NCBI GenBank assembly: GCA_033675265.1
Contig: JAUJYZ010001301.1
Location: 166,001 to 230,000, forward strand
Direction of reading: 5' to 3'
DNA from: Actinostola sp. cb2023
Lineage: Eukaryota; Cnidaria; Anthozoa; Actiniaria; Actinostolidae
Length of the DNA stretch: 64,000 nucleotides
The notes under the pieces: model-generated
The model's input: only the letters and a program-made list of their open reading frames with translations
What the model was told of the DNA's origin: nothing
Databases searched by the model: none
Made by a program: the position numbers and the translations under genes
In this document: piece by piece, positions 1 through 11,635 of the stretch
Position numbering within the stretch: position 1 is the first letter of the stretch
Layout: every line of letters starts with the position of its first letter

Positions 1-837
1 TGGATTTGTTAACTACCTTACTGAATGCTGAAGATTCTCAGGCAAAATAGTTCTTTCAAAGCCATATTTATTGATAAAGATGCAGAGAGGAGGCGATAGC
101 TCTGATTCAGTGAGTGAAGCTACTACATGACTTGTACAAAACAAGTACACAAGGCTCAAAGTAAAAGGCAGCCGATCGACTGACAAGCAAAGAGAACACA
201 ACTGGAACACGGGATAAATTTGCAGTTTTGTATGATTACAGGTACAGATTTTGCTAGGTGTAAATGCTGAATTAAATTGGACTGATTTTGTTGTTTATCT
301 GTTGGCTTAATCTATTAGATTGTGGTTGCTTTATGCCGGTCTGAAAATGTCATGATTTGCTGTCGTTGTACTTCGTGGTCTCTCTTTCAAACATCGATTC
401 TCATCTCGCTTTAATAGATTTCTTTACATCGATTATATTTAGTGCTATAGAGATGCTAAAGCCAGATTCAAAACGATTTGCTTTGCTTTCGTGTTCAGTT
501 TATATTTAAGCTTAGGTTGAGACTAGACACTTGAAGTACAACTGAAAAAGCGTAAAGATTTTTCAGTACTCTGTGTTTGTGACATTAATTTCACTTCGAT
601 GAAAATGAATTTTACAAATGAAAAATGAGAGCAAACAAAGCTAAAATATTGATTTGACCTCAACTCTCAATCCATCCTTTGTACGCGTATATCGTATCTT
701 AGCCACAGCCTCGCTTTCATCTCGCAATTCCACGCTAAATACCCATTGCATCCGGTTTGCAAAGCACCCAATTCCACGCTGAATACCCTCTCATCCGGTT
801 TGCTTCTCAGCCAATCAGCGCGCGAGTTTCATATGAG

Positions 838-1009
838 CTATGGGATTCTATAGGTAAATTCATTGGCTGACGAGGGAATTCCACGTTGAATTCACGAGAA
901 AAGGCGATATCGCACAAGTCGCGAAGCGACGAGTGCGATATCGCCTTTTCGAGTGAATTCAACGTGGAATTCACGAGTCGAGCCAATGAATTTTCCTTGA
1001 ATCCCATAG
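838..1009. repeat. Palindrome inside repeat unit copy 1
   Basis: The outer arms pair CTATGGGATTC (838-848) with GAATCCCATAG (999-1009). The inner arms include TTCATTGGCT with AGCCAATGAA, and a near-perfect stem around GGCGATATCGCAC / GTGCGATATCGCC. The tip contains GTCGCGAAGCGAC. It has the form of a foldback or MITE that was present before the unit was amplified. Confidence 0.9.
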
Positions 1010-2427
1010 CGTTCTCTTTATTTTGAAAAATATATAGTTTTTTTAGACAATCTTGAGTCGCTATATCGCGCGTCGCTAAGAAAGCCAGTGCAGTGTTCAG
1101 TCTTTCGCTACGCTAGCCAATAGGAATCAAGCAAAATTGAATACTAAAATCAGTTTATCTGCATGAACTTGAAGACAAAAGTTGTTTTCTTCAGTCGTTT
1201 TAACGTCTAGATTTAGGGTCAATCTACAACAGAAACACAGCCATAGATTTAGATATGGATAACCAGTTCATAGTTAACGAAAACTTACAACCAAAAAGAC
1301 TAAAAGTGATCAGTGACAGGCTCGAAGTTCAGTTCAAGTTTTCACAATCAATGTGAATCAGTCTTGTCAAACCTGTAAGTATGCTTTTCTGATGTTATTC
1401 AGTTAACAAAGAAGTTAATTGGAAATACACGAAAATACGGACTTATTCTATCCTCATAAGACTTAAATAAATCGTTCAAATTTCATCAACTGACATTTTC
1501 TTGTTGCTTTCAATCCGATCAGAGAACTGAGCCGCTTCTATTGCATGAGAAGTTGAATCTAGTGAACTTCAACATTTCACAGGACATTGATGGATTTGTT
1601 AACTACCTTACTGAATGCTGAAGATTCTCAGGCAAAATAGTTCTTTCAAAGCCATATTTATTGATAAAGATGCAGAGAGGAGGCGATAGCTCTGATTCAG
1701 TGAGTGAAGCTACTACATGACTTGTACAAAACAAGTACACAAGGCTCAAAGTAAAAGGCAGCCGATCGACTGACAAGCAAAGAGAACACAACTGGAACAC
1801 GGGATAAATTTGCAGTTTTGTATGATTACAGGTACAGATTTTGCTAGGTGTAAATGCTGAATTAAATTGGACTGATTTTGTTGTTTATCTGTTGGCTTAA
1901 TCTATTAGATTGTGGTTGCTTTATGCCGGTCTGAAAATGTCATGATTTGCTGTCGTTGTACTTCGTGGTCTCTCTTTCAAACATCGATTCTCATCTCGCT
2001 TTAATAGATTTCTTTACATCGATTATATTTAGTGCTATAGAGATGCTAAAGCCAGATTCAAAACGATTTGCTTTGCTTTCGTGTTCAGTTTATATTTAAG
2101 CTTAGGTTGAGACTAGACACTTGAAGTACAACTGAAAAAGCGTAAAGATTTTTCAGTACTCTGTGTTTGTGACATTAATTTCACTTCGATGAAAATGAAT
2201 TTTACAAATGAAAAATGAGAGCAAACAAAGCTAAAATATTGATTTGACCTCAACTCTCAATCCATCCTTTGTACGCGTATATCGTATCTTAGCCACAGCC
2301 TCGCTTTCATCTCGCAATTCCACGCTAAATACCCATTGCATCCGGTTTGCAAAGCACCCAATTCCACGCTGAATACCCTCTCATCCGGTTTGCTTCTCAG
2401 CCAATCAGCGCGCGAGTTTCATATGAG

Positions 2428-2599
2428 CTATGGGATTCTATAGGTAAATTCATTGGCTGACGAGGGAATTCCACGTTGAATTCACGAGAAAAGGCGATAT
2501 CGCACAAGTCGCGAAGCGACGAGTGCGATATCGCCTTTTCGAGTGAATTCAACGTGGAATTCACGAGTCGAGCCAATGAATTTTCCTTGAATCCCATAG
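2428..2599. repeat. Palindrome inside repeat unit copy 2
   Basis: Same inverted repeat as at 838-1009, shifted by 1590 bases. Confidence 0.9.
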
Positions 2600-4017
2600 C
2601 GTTCTCTTTATTTTGAAAAATATATAGTTTTTAGACAATCTTGAGTCGCTATATCGCGCGTCGCTAAGAAAGCCAGTGCAGTGTTCAGTCTTTCGCTACG
2701 CTAGCCAATAGGAATCAAGCAAAATTGAATACTAAAATCAGTTTATCTGCATGGACTTGAAGACAAAAGTTGTTTTCTTCAGTCGTTTTAACGTCTAGAT
2801 TTAGGGTCAATCTACAACAGAAACACAGCCATAGATTTAGATATGGATAACCAGTTCATAGTTAACGAAAACTTACAACCAAAAAGACTAAAAGTGATCA
2901 GTGACAGGCTCGAAGTTCAGTTCAAGTTTTCACAATCAATGTGAATCAGTCTTGTCAAACCTGTAAGTATGCTTTTCTGATGTTATTCAGTTAACAAAGA
3001 AGTTAATTGGAAATACACGAAAATACGGACTTATTCTATCCTCATAAGACTTAAATAAATCGTTCAAATTTCATCAACTGACATTTTCTTGTTGCTTTCA
3101 ATCCGATCAGAGAACTGAGCCGCTTCTATTGCATGAGAAGTTGAATCTAGTGAACTTCAACATTTCACAGGACATTGATGGATTTGTTAACTACCTTACT
3201 GAATGCTGAAGATTCTCAGGCAAAATAGTTCTTTCAAAGCCATATTTATTGATAAAGATGCAGAGAGGAGGCGATAGCTCTGATTCAGTGAGTGAAGCTA
3301 CTACATGACTTGTACAAAACAAGTACACAAGGCTCAAAGTAAAAGGCAGCCGATCGACTGACAAGCAAAGAGAACACAACTGGAACACGGGATAAATTTG
3401 CAGTTTTGTATGATTACAGGTACAGATTTTGCTAGGTGTAAATGCTGAATTAAATTGGACTGATTTTGTTGTTTATCTGTTGGCTTAATCTATTAGATTG
3501 TGGTTGCTTTATGCCGGTCTGAAAATGTCATGATTTGCTGTCGTTGTACTTCGTGGTCTCTCTTTCAAACATCGATTCTCATCTCGCTTTAATAGATTTC
3601 TTTACATCGATTATATTTAGTGCTATAGAGATGCTAAAGCCAGATTCAAAACGATTTGCTTTGCTTTCGTGTTCAGTTTATATTTAAGCTTAGGTTGAGA
3701 CTAGACACTTGAAGTACAACTGAAAAAGCGTAAAGATTTTTCAGTACTCTGTGTTTGTGACATTAATTTCACTTCGATGAAAATGAATTTTACAAATGAA
3801 AAATGAGAGCAAACAAAGCTAAAATATTGATTTGACCTCAACTCTCAATCCATCCTTTGTACGCGTATATCGTATCTTAGCCACACAGCCTCGCTTTCAT
3901 CTCGCAATTCCACGCTAAATACCCATTGCATCCGGTTTGCAAAGCACCCAATTCCACGCTGAATACCCTCTCATCCGGTTTGCTTCTCAGCCAATCAGCG
4001 CGCGAGTTTCATATGAG

Positions 4018-4189
4018 CTATGGGATTCTATAGGTAAATTCATTGGCTGACGAGGGAATTCCACGTTGAATTCACGAGAAAAGGCGATATCGCACAAGTC
4101 GCGAAGCGACGAGTGCGATATCGCCTTTTCGAGTGAATTCAACGTGGAATTCACGAGTCGAGCCAATGAATTTTCCTTGAATCCCATAG
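4018..4189. repeat. Palindrome inside repeat unit copy 3
   Basis: Same inverted repeat as at 838-1009, shifted by 3180 bases. The fourth unit lacks it because homology ends at 5618, a few bases into the left arm. Confidence 0.9.
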
Positions 4190-6011
4190 CGTTCTCTTTA
4201 TTTTGAAAAATATATAGTTTTTAGACAATCTTGAGTCGCTATATCGCGCGTCGCTAAGAAAGCCAGTGCAGTGTTCAGTCTTTCGCTACGCTAGCCAATA
4301 GGAATCAAGCAAAATTGAATACTAAAATCAGTTTATCTGCATGAACTTGAAGACAAAAGTTGTTTTCTTCAGTCGTTTTAACGTCTAGATTTAGGGTCAA
4401 TCTACAACAGAAACACAGCCATAGATTTAGATATGGATAACCAGTTCATAGTTAACGAAAACTTACAACCAAAAAGACTAAAAGTGATCAGTGACAGGCT
4501 CGAAGTTCAGTTCAAGTTTTCACAATCAATGTGAATCAGTCTTGTCAAACCTGTAAGTATGCTTTTCTGATGTTATTCAGTTAACAAAGAAGTTAATTGG
4601 AAATACACGAAAATACGGACTTATTCTATCCTCATAAGACTTAAATAAATCGTTCAAATTTCATCAACTGACATTTTCTTGTTGCTTTCAATCCGATCAG
4701 AGAACTGAGCCGCTTCTATTGCATGAGAAGTTGAATCTAGTGAACTTCAACATTTCACAGGACATTGATGGATTTGTTAACTACCTTACTGAATGCTGAA
4801 GATTCTCAGGCAAAATAGTTCTTTCAAAGCCATATTTATTGATAAAGATGCAGAGAGGAGGCGATAGCTCTGATTCAGTGAGTGAAAGCTACTACATGAC
4901 TTGTACAAAACAAGTACACAAGGCTCAAAGTAAAAGGCAGCCGATCGACTGACAAGCAAAGAGAACACAACTGGAACACGGGATAAATTTGCAGTTTTGT
5001 ATGATTACAGGTACAGATTTTGCTAGGTGTAAATGCTGAATTAAATTGGACTGATTTTGTTGTTTATCTGTTGGCTTAATCTATTAGATTGTGGTTGCTT
5101 TATGCCGGTCTGAAAATGTCATGATTTGCTGTCGTTGTACTTCGTGGTCTCTCTTTCAAACATCGATTCTCATCTCGCTTTAATAGATTTCTTTACATCG
5201 ATTATATTTAGTGCTAGAGATGCTAAAGCCAGATTCAAAACGATTTGCTTTGCTTTCGTGTTCAGTTTATATTTAAGCTTAGGTTGAGACTAGACACTTG
5301 AAGTACAACTGAAAAAGCGTAAAGATTTTTCAGTACTCTGTGTTTGTGACATTAATTTCACTTCGATGAAAATGAATTTTACAAATGAAAAATGAGAGCA
5401 AACAAAGCTAAAATATTGATTTGACCTCAACTCTCAATCCATCCTTTGTACGCGTATATCGTATCTTAGCCACAGCCTCGCTTTCATCTCGCAATTCCAC
5501 GCTAAATACCCATTGCATCCGGTTTGCAAAGCACCCAATTCCACGCTGAATACCCTCTCATCCGGTTTGCTTCTCAGCCAATCAGCGCGCGAGTTTCATA
5601 TGAGCTATGGGATTCTATCAAAAATACGAAGAAATTTCATTCCGGAATCAAGAAATCACGACCTATATCTATTTCTCCAATAATATTAACACTTCGATCT
5701 TCATCCATTGCATGGCCGGCTGGGGTCTTACTGCAGGTGGTATGCCATTTCTTTATTGATCTACAGAGCATGAGGGAAAATAATATATATTATATCAAGT
5801 CTATATTAGCTAACGAGACATATTTTGGCAAGCCTGTATCGTCAACGAAAATGTAAAAAGAGAGACCAAAAAGACCAAAGAGGATGTTCCATGCAAATGT
5901 GCATGTAACATACCCAATATTCAAGCTTGGTGAAGAAGTGGTCAGTCAGGTATCTATGTCTCCAACTAATGGCAAGATACGAATGTATACAGCTATTAAT
6001 ATTTCAAAAAA

Positions 6012-6248
6012 GGTTGATGAAGGTTCTGTTGCATCTTGGATACCAAGCCCGAAATGTATTGTGGATCATATGTAAATAATGTCAGCATGTACATACAGAA
6101 GAATATATGCCGGCTCCATATTGCGAAGACAAAGTTTGGGAAAATTTCCAGAGTCCATATTGTTGTGACCTTTCGCTGATTCCATTCGCATTGCCCATAG
6201 TGCATTTCGGGCTTGGTATGCAAGATGCAACGAAACCTTCACCAACAT
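6012..6248. repeat. Inverted-repeat (MITE-like) element
   Basis: Arms of ~52 bases (6012-6063 and ~6197-6248) share CATCTTGNATACCAAGCCCG in opposite orientation, with a ~130-base loop. The rest of 5619-7277 is AT-rich and shows no supported gene; it contains a short direct repeat AATCAAAAACCTACC near 6439 and 6648. Confidence 0.7.
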
Positions 6249-7277
6249 TTTATTAAATAGCTGTCACAACAACGAAAAACATTAACAAACAAACACAAGG
6301 ATAACCACTGCGACAACAACAACCATATCAAACTTATGTTATACAAAAGGTCATTGTTTCACATATGCAGATGAGGCGAGTCTTGTTTAGGCGAAAAACA
6401 GCATGATTTTGATACATTTTTGCTTTTTACTGCATTGTTAAAATACAAATCAAAAACCTACCAACGGAATATCAAAGACGAATATGTAAGGAATGAATAA
6501 GCTGGCAATTCAAGCACAAATAAAGAGGTTTGAAGGTGGCATTTTCCGTTTCTTCAAAGTCAATCGAACTGAAATCTCTGAAGAGATATAGGAGAGCGTG
6601 ACATACGCTGCACACAAAATCCCTCTGAATTCTTTGGGAATTGTGTCAATCAAAAACCTACCGCCGGATTCTAATGCTCTGTAATTGTACGCGCATTTTG
6701 ATATAAAATACATGTATATTAAACTTAATTAAGCGGTGGCAAAATGAAATCTAAAACTCTTTGTTTGGTAATTGTGAACATCATATTGGTGCTCTGTATC
6801 TCGGTCTGTATGTAGAAGCTACATAGGCCGGCGAATTCGCAAATAAATTATGGCTCGGGGACGTTTTTTGAAGGCAATTTCCAATATTTACACGCACGAG
6901 ATCAATATATAAGTTAGTTCGAATTTGTGATATATTTTCCCGTTGAGGAAACATATGCAGCTTTTCCATCCTCTCTTATATTTTAGCTACCTGATTTACA
7001 CATTGTCAAAGGAAAAATATGAATTCAGAAATGACAAACCAGTCACGTACGAATCTGCTTTATTTAGCGGTCATAGTGAACAAATTGCTGGATCAATCGG
7101 GCCTCACATGCATTAGTAAACAAAGCATTAACAAAAAACGTTGTCCGCGTGATACTGGATCCCAACAGAAGCAAATGTTCAATGATGTAGGACATAAGTT
7201 TGATATGAAAAACAAACACATCAATCCGGCATTGCTCTTAGCTGCAACCGACTGTATAAACGGGCATGTTGTATAAC

Positions 7278-9307
7278 ACGGACTCAACTGGACTGGACTG
7301 GACTGGTCGACTGGACCCAAAAAACACGGACTGAGTCTTAGGAAGACACATGTATGGTTGGGTTACCTGTGACAGTTTACGATACAGCTCCCAGTGTCAT
7401 TTGTAAAAAAAATCCTTCTCAAAAAAAATACTACAAGTACAAGAACAGCAAGGTAAAAGCCAAAACAAAAAGCCATTCAACAAAAGTAAAAGCAAAAGAC
7501 TCAGTGTAAATAGAGAGACGAAAAGGAACCTCTGCTCGCAGGGTAGTGCAGCACAGTGCATCCAAGAGCGATTGGATACGTGAAGCAGAACATCGCCGCT
7601 CATAGATCTTTAGTTAATATTGTTAAGAGGATATTTATTTGAACATCGCGTAATATCCGCGAAAAGCGCCAAAAACGAGCGCTTTTGAACAGTTTGACTT
7701 TCGATTTTCGCTTTGGATTAACACTCTAATTTTATTTTAACTAAGCACAAACTATTAAAAACAAAGTAAATTGTCTGTTTAAAGCTGTTTTAGCGTTGTA
7801 CAAAGCTATTTTCCTGCTTTTTGTTTCAAATTTGAGCTAATTCAGGGGAAAACATCAGCAATAATAGTAAATATACAGATCTAGCCCATGTGGACAGTTT
7901 TCAAATCAAATTTTCACTTTGGATTAACACTCTAATTTCACTTTTACCGGTCAAAAACCATCCCAAATAGCTTGAACTCTTTGCTAAAGCAGTTTTAGCC
8001 TTGTACAAAACGTATTCTCCATGCTATTGGTTTTTGGCGCTCAATACGCGCGTTCGTAAAAAATCTCCTCTTAATGTTAATTTTTTCGAGTAGGATTTTT
8101 TGACATCTTTCTTTGAAACGTGATTTGGTGCAGCATAGTGCATCCAAGAGCGATTGGATACGTGAGATTCGAATACGTATTGACACAGCCGGGAAAGCTC
8201 TTTTTCATTAACTGATCCATTGAGTTTATAGGGCCAGTAACGTTAATCCGGCCTGTTAGAATAGCGTGTAATCACTGCAAATAAATGCAAAAGCAGCCAT
8301 GTTACAACAAACAGAACATCGCCGCTCATAGATCTTTAGTTAATGTTAATGTTAAGTTTGAAGTCTCCCATGCCTTTAAGATGTTTCCCAATGAATCATT
8401 ATTCACTGACCTGAGAAAATAAATACAGCCTCTTGTAAAACTTCTGATACTGCAATATATATTAGCTATACAATGCTTTGAGTTTTCAAGTCTGAAAGAA
8501 ACTCTCATATAATTATTTATCAGTGGGGAAAGCTTCACCTTGTGCCTGGTCATTGTGTGAAATCTGAAAAGTGCCTTTTGACAGTCAACACTGAAGCCGA
8601 AAAATACTCTAAAGACTAAAATCTGGAAAATGTAGTCAATGGAGAAAAGCACGAGCTCGTGGTGAACATGTCTTGAAAAATATGAAATAACGTTAGAGAA
8701 CAGTACTTCAGCGGAATCTTTGATAGTCTGTGGATTTTCTGAAGTGATGGATTTATTATCAGAGTGTCCAAAAGTCAACAAATGCACTTTTATCTCCGTG
8801 AATACGATCAGATCTAGCAGTTTTTATATACTTGAATGAAAGAACAAACTGTGCATGGAGAATGTAGCTGGAACTGATGAAATATTTGGCTTGCTACGAA
8901 CTATGGCTTACGATCGATAGTCAGCTTGGTATGTACTCTTAGTCACTGTAAAATATGTAGTTGAAAACATGTTTTTCGTTTGCCAAAATTATTTTTTTTG
9001 CATTAGACGATCGACTTATGACGTAATACTGTGGTATGCACTCCTATTTACCACGGCTTTCGACCAATCAAAATGCGAGAAATTCATAGATTGTGGTAAA
9101 GAGAATACTTACAAATAAAGTTTGGTGCCAAATGACACTGGGAGCTGTATCATAAACTCTACTGTCACAGGTAACCTAACGTACCATACATGTGTCTTCC
9201 TAAGACTTAGTCCGTGTTTTTTGAAAACGCGGACTCAGTCCGTGTTTTCCGAGTCCGTGTTTTCTGAAAACGCTGACTCAGTCCGTGTTTTTCGAAAACA
9301 CGGACTA
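7278..9307. mobile_element. 2-kb element with inverted termini and GGACTC subterminal repeats
   Basis: Sequence at 7328-7404 recurs as its reverse complement at about 9126-9212: GACACTGGGAGCTGTATC, then GTCACAGGTAAC, then TGTGTCTTCCTAAGACT. Outside these blocks both ends carry runs of GGACTC/AGTCCGTGTTTTC units (7283-7315 and 9210-9307). The interior has imperfect direct duplications: 7549-7617 is split over 8131-8160 and 8309-8341, and 7690-7810 resembles 7910-8020. No transposase is recognisable. A 153-codon minus-strand ORF at 8326-8787 has no motif I recognise. This is probably a non-autonomous DNA element. Confidence 0.65.
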
Positions 9308-9604
9308 CCTATTTGATAAGTGTCTTCTCAGTTCAGAAATCTCAAACATGTGCGCTATGTGTAACCGTGACTAAAGGGCTTATCAAATAAGGCGATAACG
9401 TGTAATCTAGTAGAATGTCTTGTGATGTTTGTATAGTGGATGACATTGGCCATGTCATGCTGCGTTTGTAAGAATAACAAACAAACATAATTATTACAAA
9501 GGTTTTTCCTGTTTGTTTATATCAGGAATATTAGGGACCATGACAGCAACAAGTGATTCAAATATATAGTTTGTCGTATACATATATACGTATTTGTAGT
9601 GGCA

Positions 9605-9985
9605 CAGAAATACAGTGGAACCCTGCATATTAACAGACTGACATCTATTTGGTCACCCCCTATGAAGCGGCCAGTTATTAAAGTCCCGAAACCGATTGTT
9701 TACCGTCAAAACTCCCTCAATGAAGTCTATGAAGAGGGACCAGTCTCTTGGCATGGCCAACCCCTACTAAGCAAGCGCGGCCACTTGCCATTTTTCCGAG
9801 GGTGACAGCTTTTAAAAATAGGTTGACCGTACCATACAAAGAAACCGCAGCTATTCGTACATTAGTAATCTCTCCTTCCACCTTTCTAGATACCCATTTC
9901 TCCCGATATACCAGATTATCCACCCTTTTCTCCATTGATTCAGTTTAATGATCACGGCCGAGGGTGGCCGCTTATAGGGATATGG
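9605..9985. repeat. Degenerate DNA-transposon-like segment
   Basis: Begins with ACAGTGGAACCCTGC and ends near GGTGGCCGCTTATAGGG, the kind of phrase seen at pogo/Tigger-type termini and related to the CTCTCGTAAGCGACC repeats at 53540-53890. No coding capacity was recognised. Confidence 0.35.
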
Positions 9986-10092
9986 CGATTTGACTGAAAC
10001 AGTTATTTATCATGTTTATACATAAAATGGCTCTCTCCTTCTACCTTCCATTTATCCCGATATCAAATTATCCACCCTTTACTCCATTGATT

Positions 10093-10401
10093 TTCAAACT
10101 ACCTGTTGAATCTGGCCGTTACAAGCAGATTCCATATGAAGCCCGTATTTGTAAATTATGCAATGCTAATGAGGTAGGAGATGAAACTCATTACATAATG
10201 AATTGTACAAATAGGGTTTTTAAAGATTTGAGAGAAAATTTTATGTTTGATTTATTGATTATAAATAATTCTTTCCGCTCTTTTACTAAGTGGGCTTTGT
10301 TTTTGTATCTTTTTTCTATGAAAGATGAGTCTATTTTGAAGAGTTTTGCTAACTATATTGTCGTAGTCTCGTTTGATGATCATATCAGACTTTTATCTTA
10401 G
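10093..10401 (+). pseudogene. LINE (non-LTR retrotransposon) reverse transcriptase C-terminal fragment
   Basis: The reading frame ends at 10401 and contains VESGRYKQIP, then a Cys/His cluster ICKLCNAN...GDETHYIMNC (pattern C-x2-C, then His, then Cys), followed by a leucine/phenylalanine-rich helix. This matches the short C-terminal zinc-finger-like region after the RT domain of many animal LINEs. The RT catalytic part and the endonuclease are absent, so this is a 5'-truncated dead copy. The ATG at 10012 is probably not a true start, because residues before about 10093 do not fit the family. Confidence 0.7.
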
Positions 10402-10411
10402 TATATACATG

Positions 10412-10682
10412 CCAGTCATTCTCAAAAAGGTTGTCCAGATGAAAAGACCACTGAATACTACAATAAAGTCACATGATTCATTATGTTTTCAATTTCTGCA
10501 CGCGGAACTGCGAGTTGATACCAGCGGCATTACATTCAGTTCTCACAATGCCGTGTACTTTTGCATCTCAAATTGAAATTCCACGCGAGGAAATTGAAAA
10601 CATAATGAATCACGTGACTTTATTGTAGTATTGTAGTCTTTTCATCTGGACAAAATCTGGACAACCTTTTCAAGAATGACTG
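10412..10682. repeat. Foldback MITE, CAGTCATTCTCAAAAAGG family, copy 1
   Basis: Left end CAGTCATTCTCAAAAAGG at 10412. Its reverse complement (CAAGAATGACTG) closes the element at 10682. Both arms contain TTATGTTTTCAATTTC and CAATAAAGTCAC. A second copy is at 41778-41945. Confidence 0.8.
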
Positions 10683-11128
10683 TATATTTACGTATAGATT
10701 TGATTGGATTCTAAGTAAATATAATTAATTAACCCCCAATCCGACACGGATAACGCGAGTGATATGTTGTATGTCAAATTCTCGAGCGCTGGCCTTTCAA
10801 CAATATGATTTGATATCGTGTTGAGGTATCGTGTTGACGAAACCACTGAGGTCACAGATAAGAAGCAATTCCATCAGAGGAAGTATCCATTCCCAGCTAC
10901 ATCGAAGCCATGACCCTCTAGCACATTTGCGCATCGCTGAGTCAACCAAAACACGTTGTGTTGTCGATAAGACGAATTCGATAAGACCGTTGTTTGACTA
11001 ACGATTTGTAGATATATACAGATAGAACAATTTGGTCTTATCTCAAGCTACCCTAAATCCCGTCTGAAGTGACTCGTGAGTTTTATTTACCAAGCAAGTA
11101 CGGATCCGCAAGTACAAGAAGTTCCACT

Positions 11129-11635
11129 ATGATTCCCAAGAGTTTGACATCTTCAAGCTCGGACTGGGACGTGCTAAAGTTTAGATCACATTCAGACAGT
11201 TGCTTCATGAAAGAGAATGCATATTCGAGGAGAATTCTTCCAGGAGCCAAGAGAAAGCAGTCAAACTTCAATGACTTTCTACTTGCCGTTGGCTCGAAGC
11301 TCAGCGACAGCAAGGGTCCGTATACAGAATTATTCTTCAAGTCCTCTCAGTCCACCTCAACACCGAAAACGGCCAGTAGACCCAGACCGAGAGACGAAAA
11401 CCGTGAGTTGGAGCATTTGCGAAACAGAACCAGGAGTCTTCAGCAAAGACATTCAGAGTTTCTAAAACGAAGAAGCCTCAGTACTGGCAACCTACCAATG
11501 GTTTCATCGCGGAAGAACGAAGTCCTGGATGTTTTGGATCAGATTCTGCAAAAACAGGAAATGAACACAATGCAGAAATATTTGCTGAACGATTGTTGGG
11601 TAAAAGTTCAAGTTCTCGAAGACACTGAGCTGTAA
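11129..11635 (+). CDS. Hypothetical 168-aa protein, single exon, unrecognised family
   Basis: The open frame runs from after a TAA at 11054-11056 to a TAA at 11633-11635. The first in-frame ATG is at 11129, with A at -3, giving 168 residues. I do not recognise the protein. It is rich in Ser and Arg, with a basic, Asn/Glu/Arg-rich middle (DENRELEHLRNRTRSLQQRH) likely to form a short coiled coil, and a C-terminus with heptad-like leucines (LDVLDQILQKQ). Composition is less AT-rich than the flanks and is protein-like, which is the main argument that it is real. An upstream spliced exon cannot be excluded, but none with a convincing acceptor was found. It has no signal peptide and no membrane segment. 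Confidence 0.5.
   Translation: MIPKSLTSSSSDWDVLKFRSHSDSCFMKENAYSRRILPGAKRKQSNFNDFLLAVGSKLSDSKGPYTELFFKSSQSTSTPKTASRPRPRDENRELEHLRNRTRSLQQRHSEFLKRRSLSTGNLPMVSSRKNEVLDVLDQILQKQEMNTMQKYLLNDCWVKVQVLEDTEL

Larger units (their letters stand above)
1..5618. repeat. Tandem array of a ~1590-bp unit, 3.5 copies, open at the left edge
   Basis: The same segment starts at 1, 1591, 3179 and 4769 (periods 1590, 1588, 1590), so there are three full copies and a fourth that stops at 5618. Copies differ only by a few indels and a base change: a T-run near 1031, A/G near 2755, an extra CA near 3885, an extra A near 4887 and a missing TA near 5216. This near-identity means recent amplification, ongoing homogenisation or assembly duplication. 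I found no rRNA, snRNA, histone or tRNA gene in the unit and only short ORFs of 60-66 codons with no family signature. Each unit contains two related ~30-bp blocks (AATTCCACGCT...CATCCGGTTTGC) just before a CCAAT-box-like AGCCAATCAGCG, and then a long palindrome. The array may extend to the left of the window. Confidence 0.95.

Noticed and set aside
13..4968. 60-66-codon ORFs repeated in the tandem array
   Set aside because: Short, no family motif, and the second set runs through the palindrome; identity between copies reflects recent duplication, not selection.
8326..8787. 153-codon minus ORF inside the 7278-9307 element
   Set aside because: No transposase or other motif recognised; composition fits chance in AT-rich DNA.
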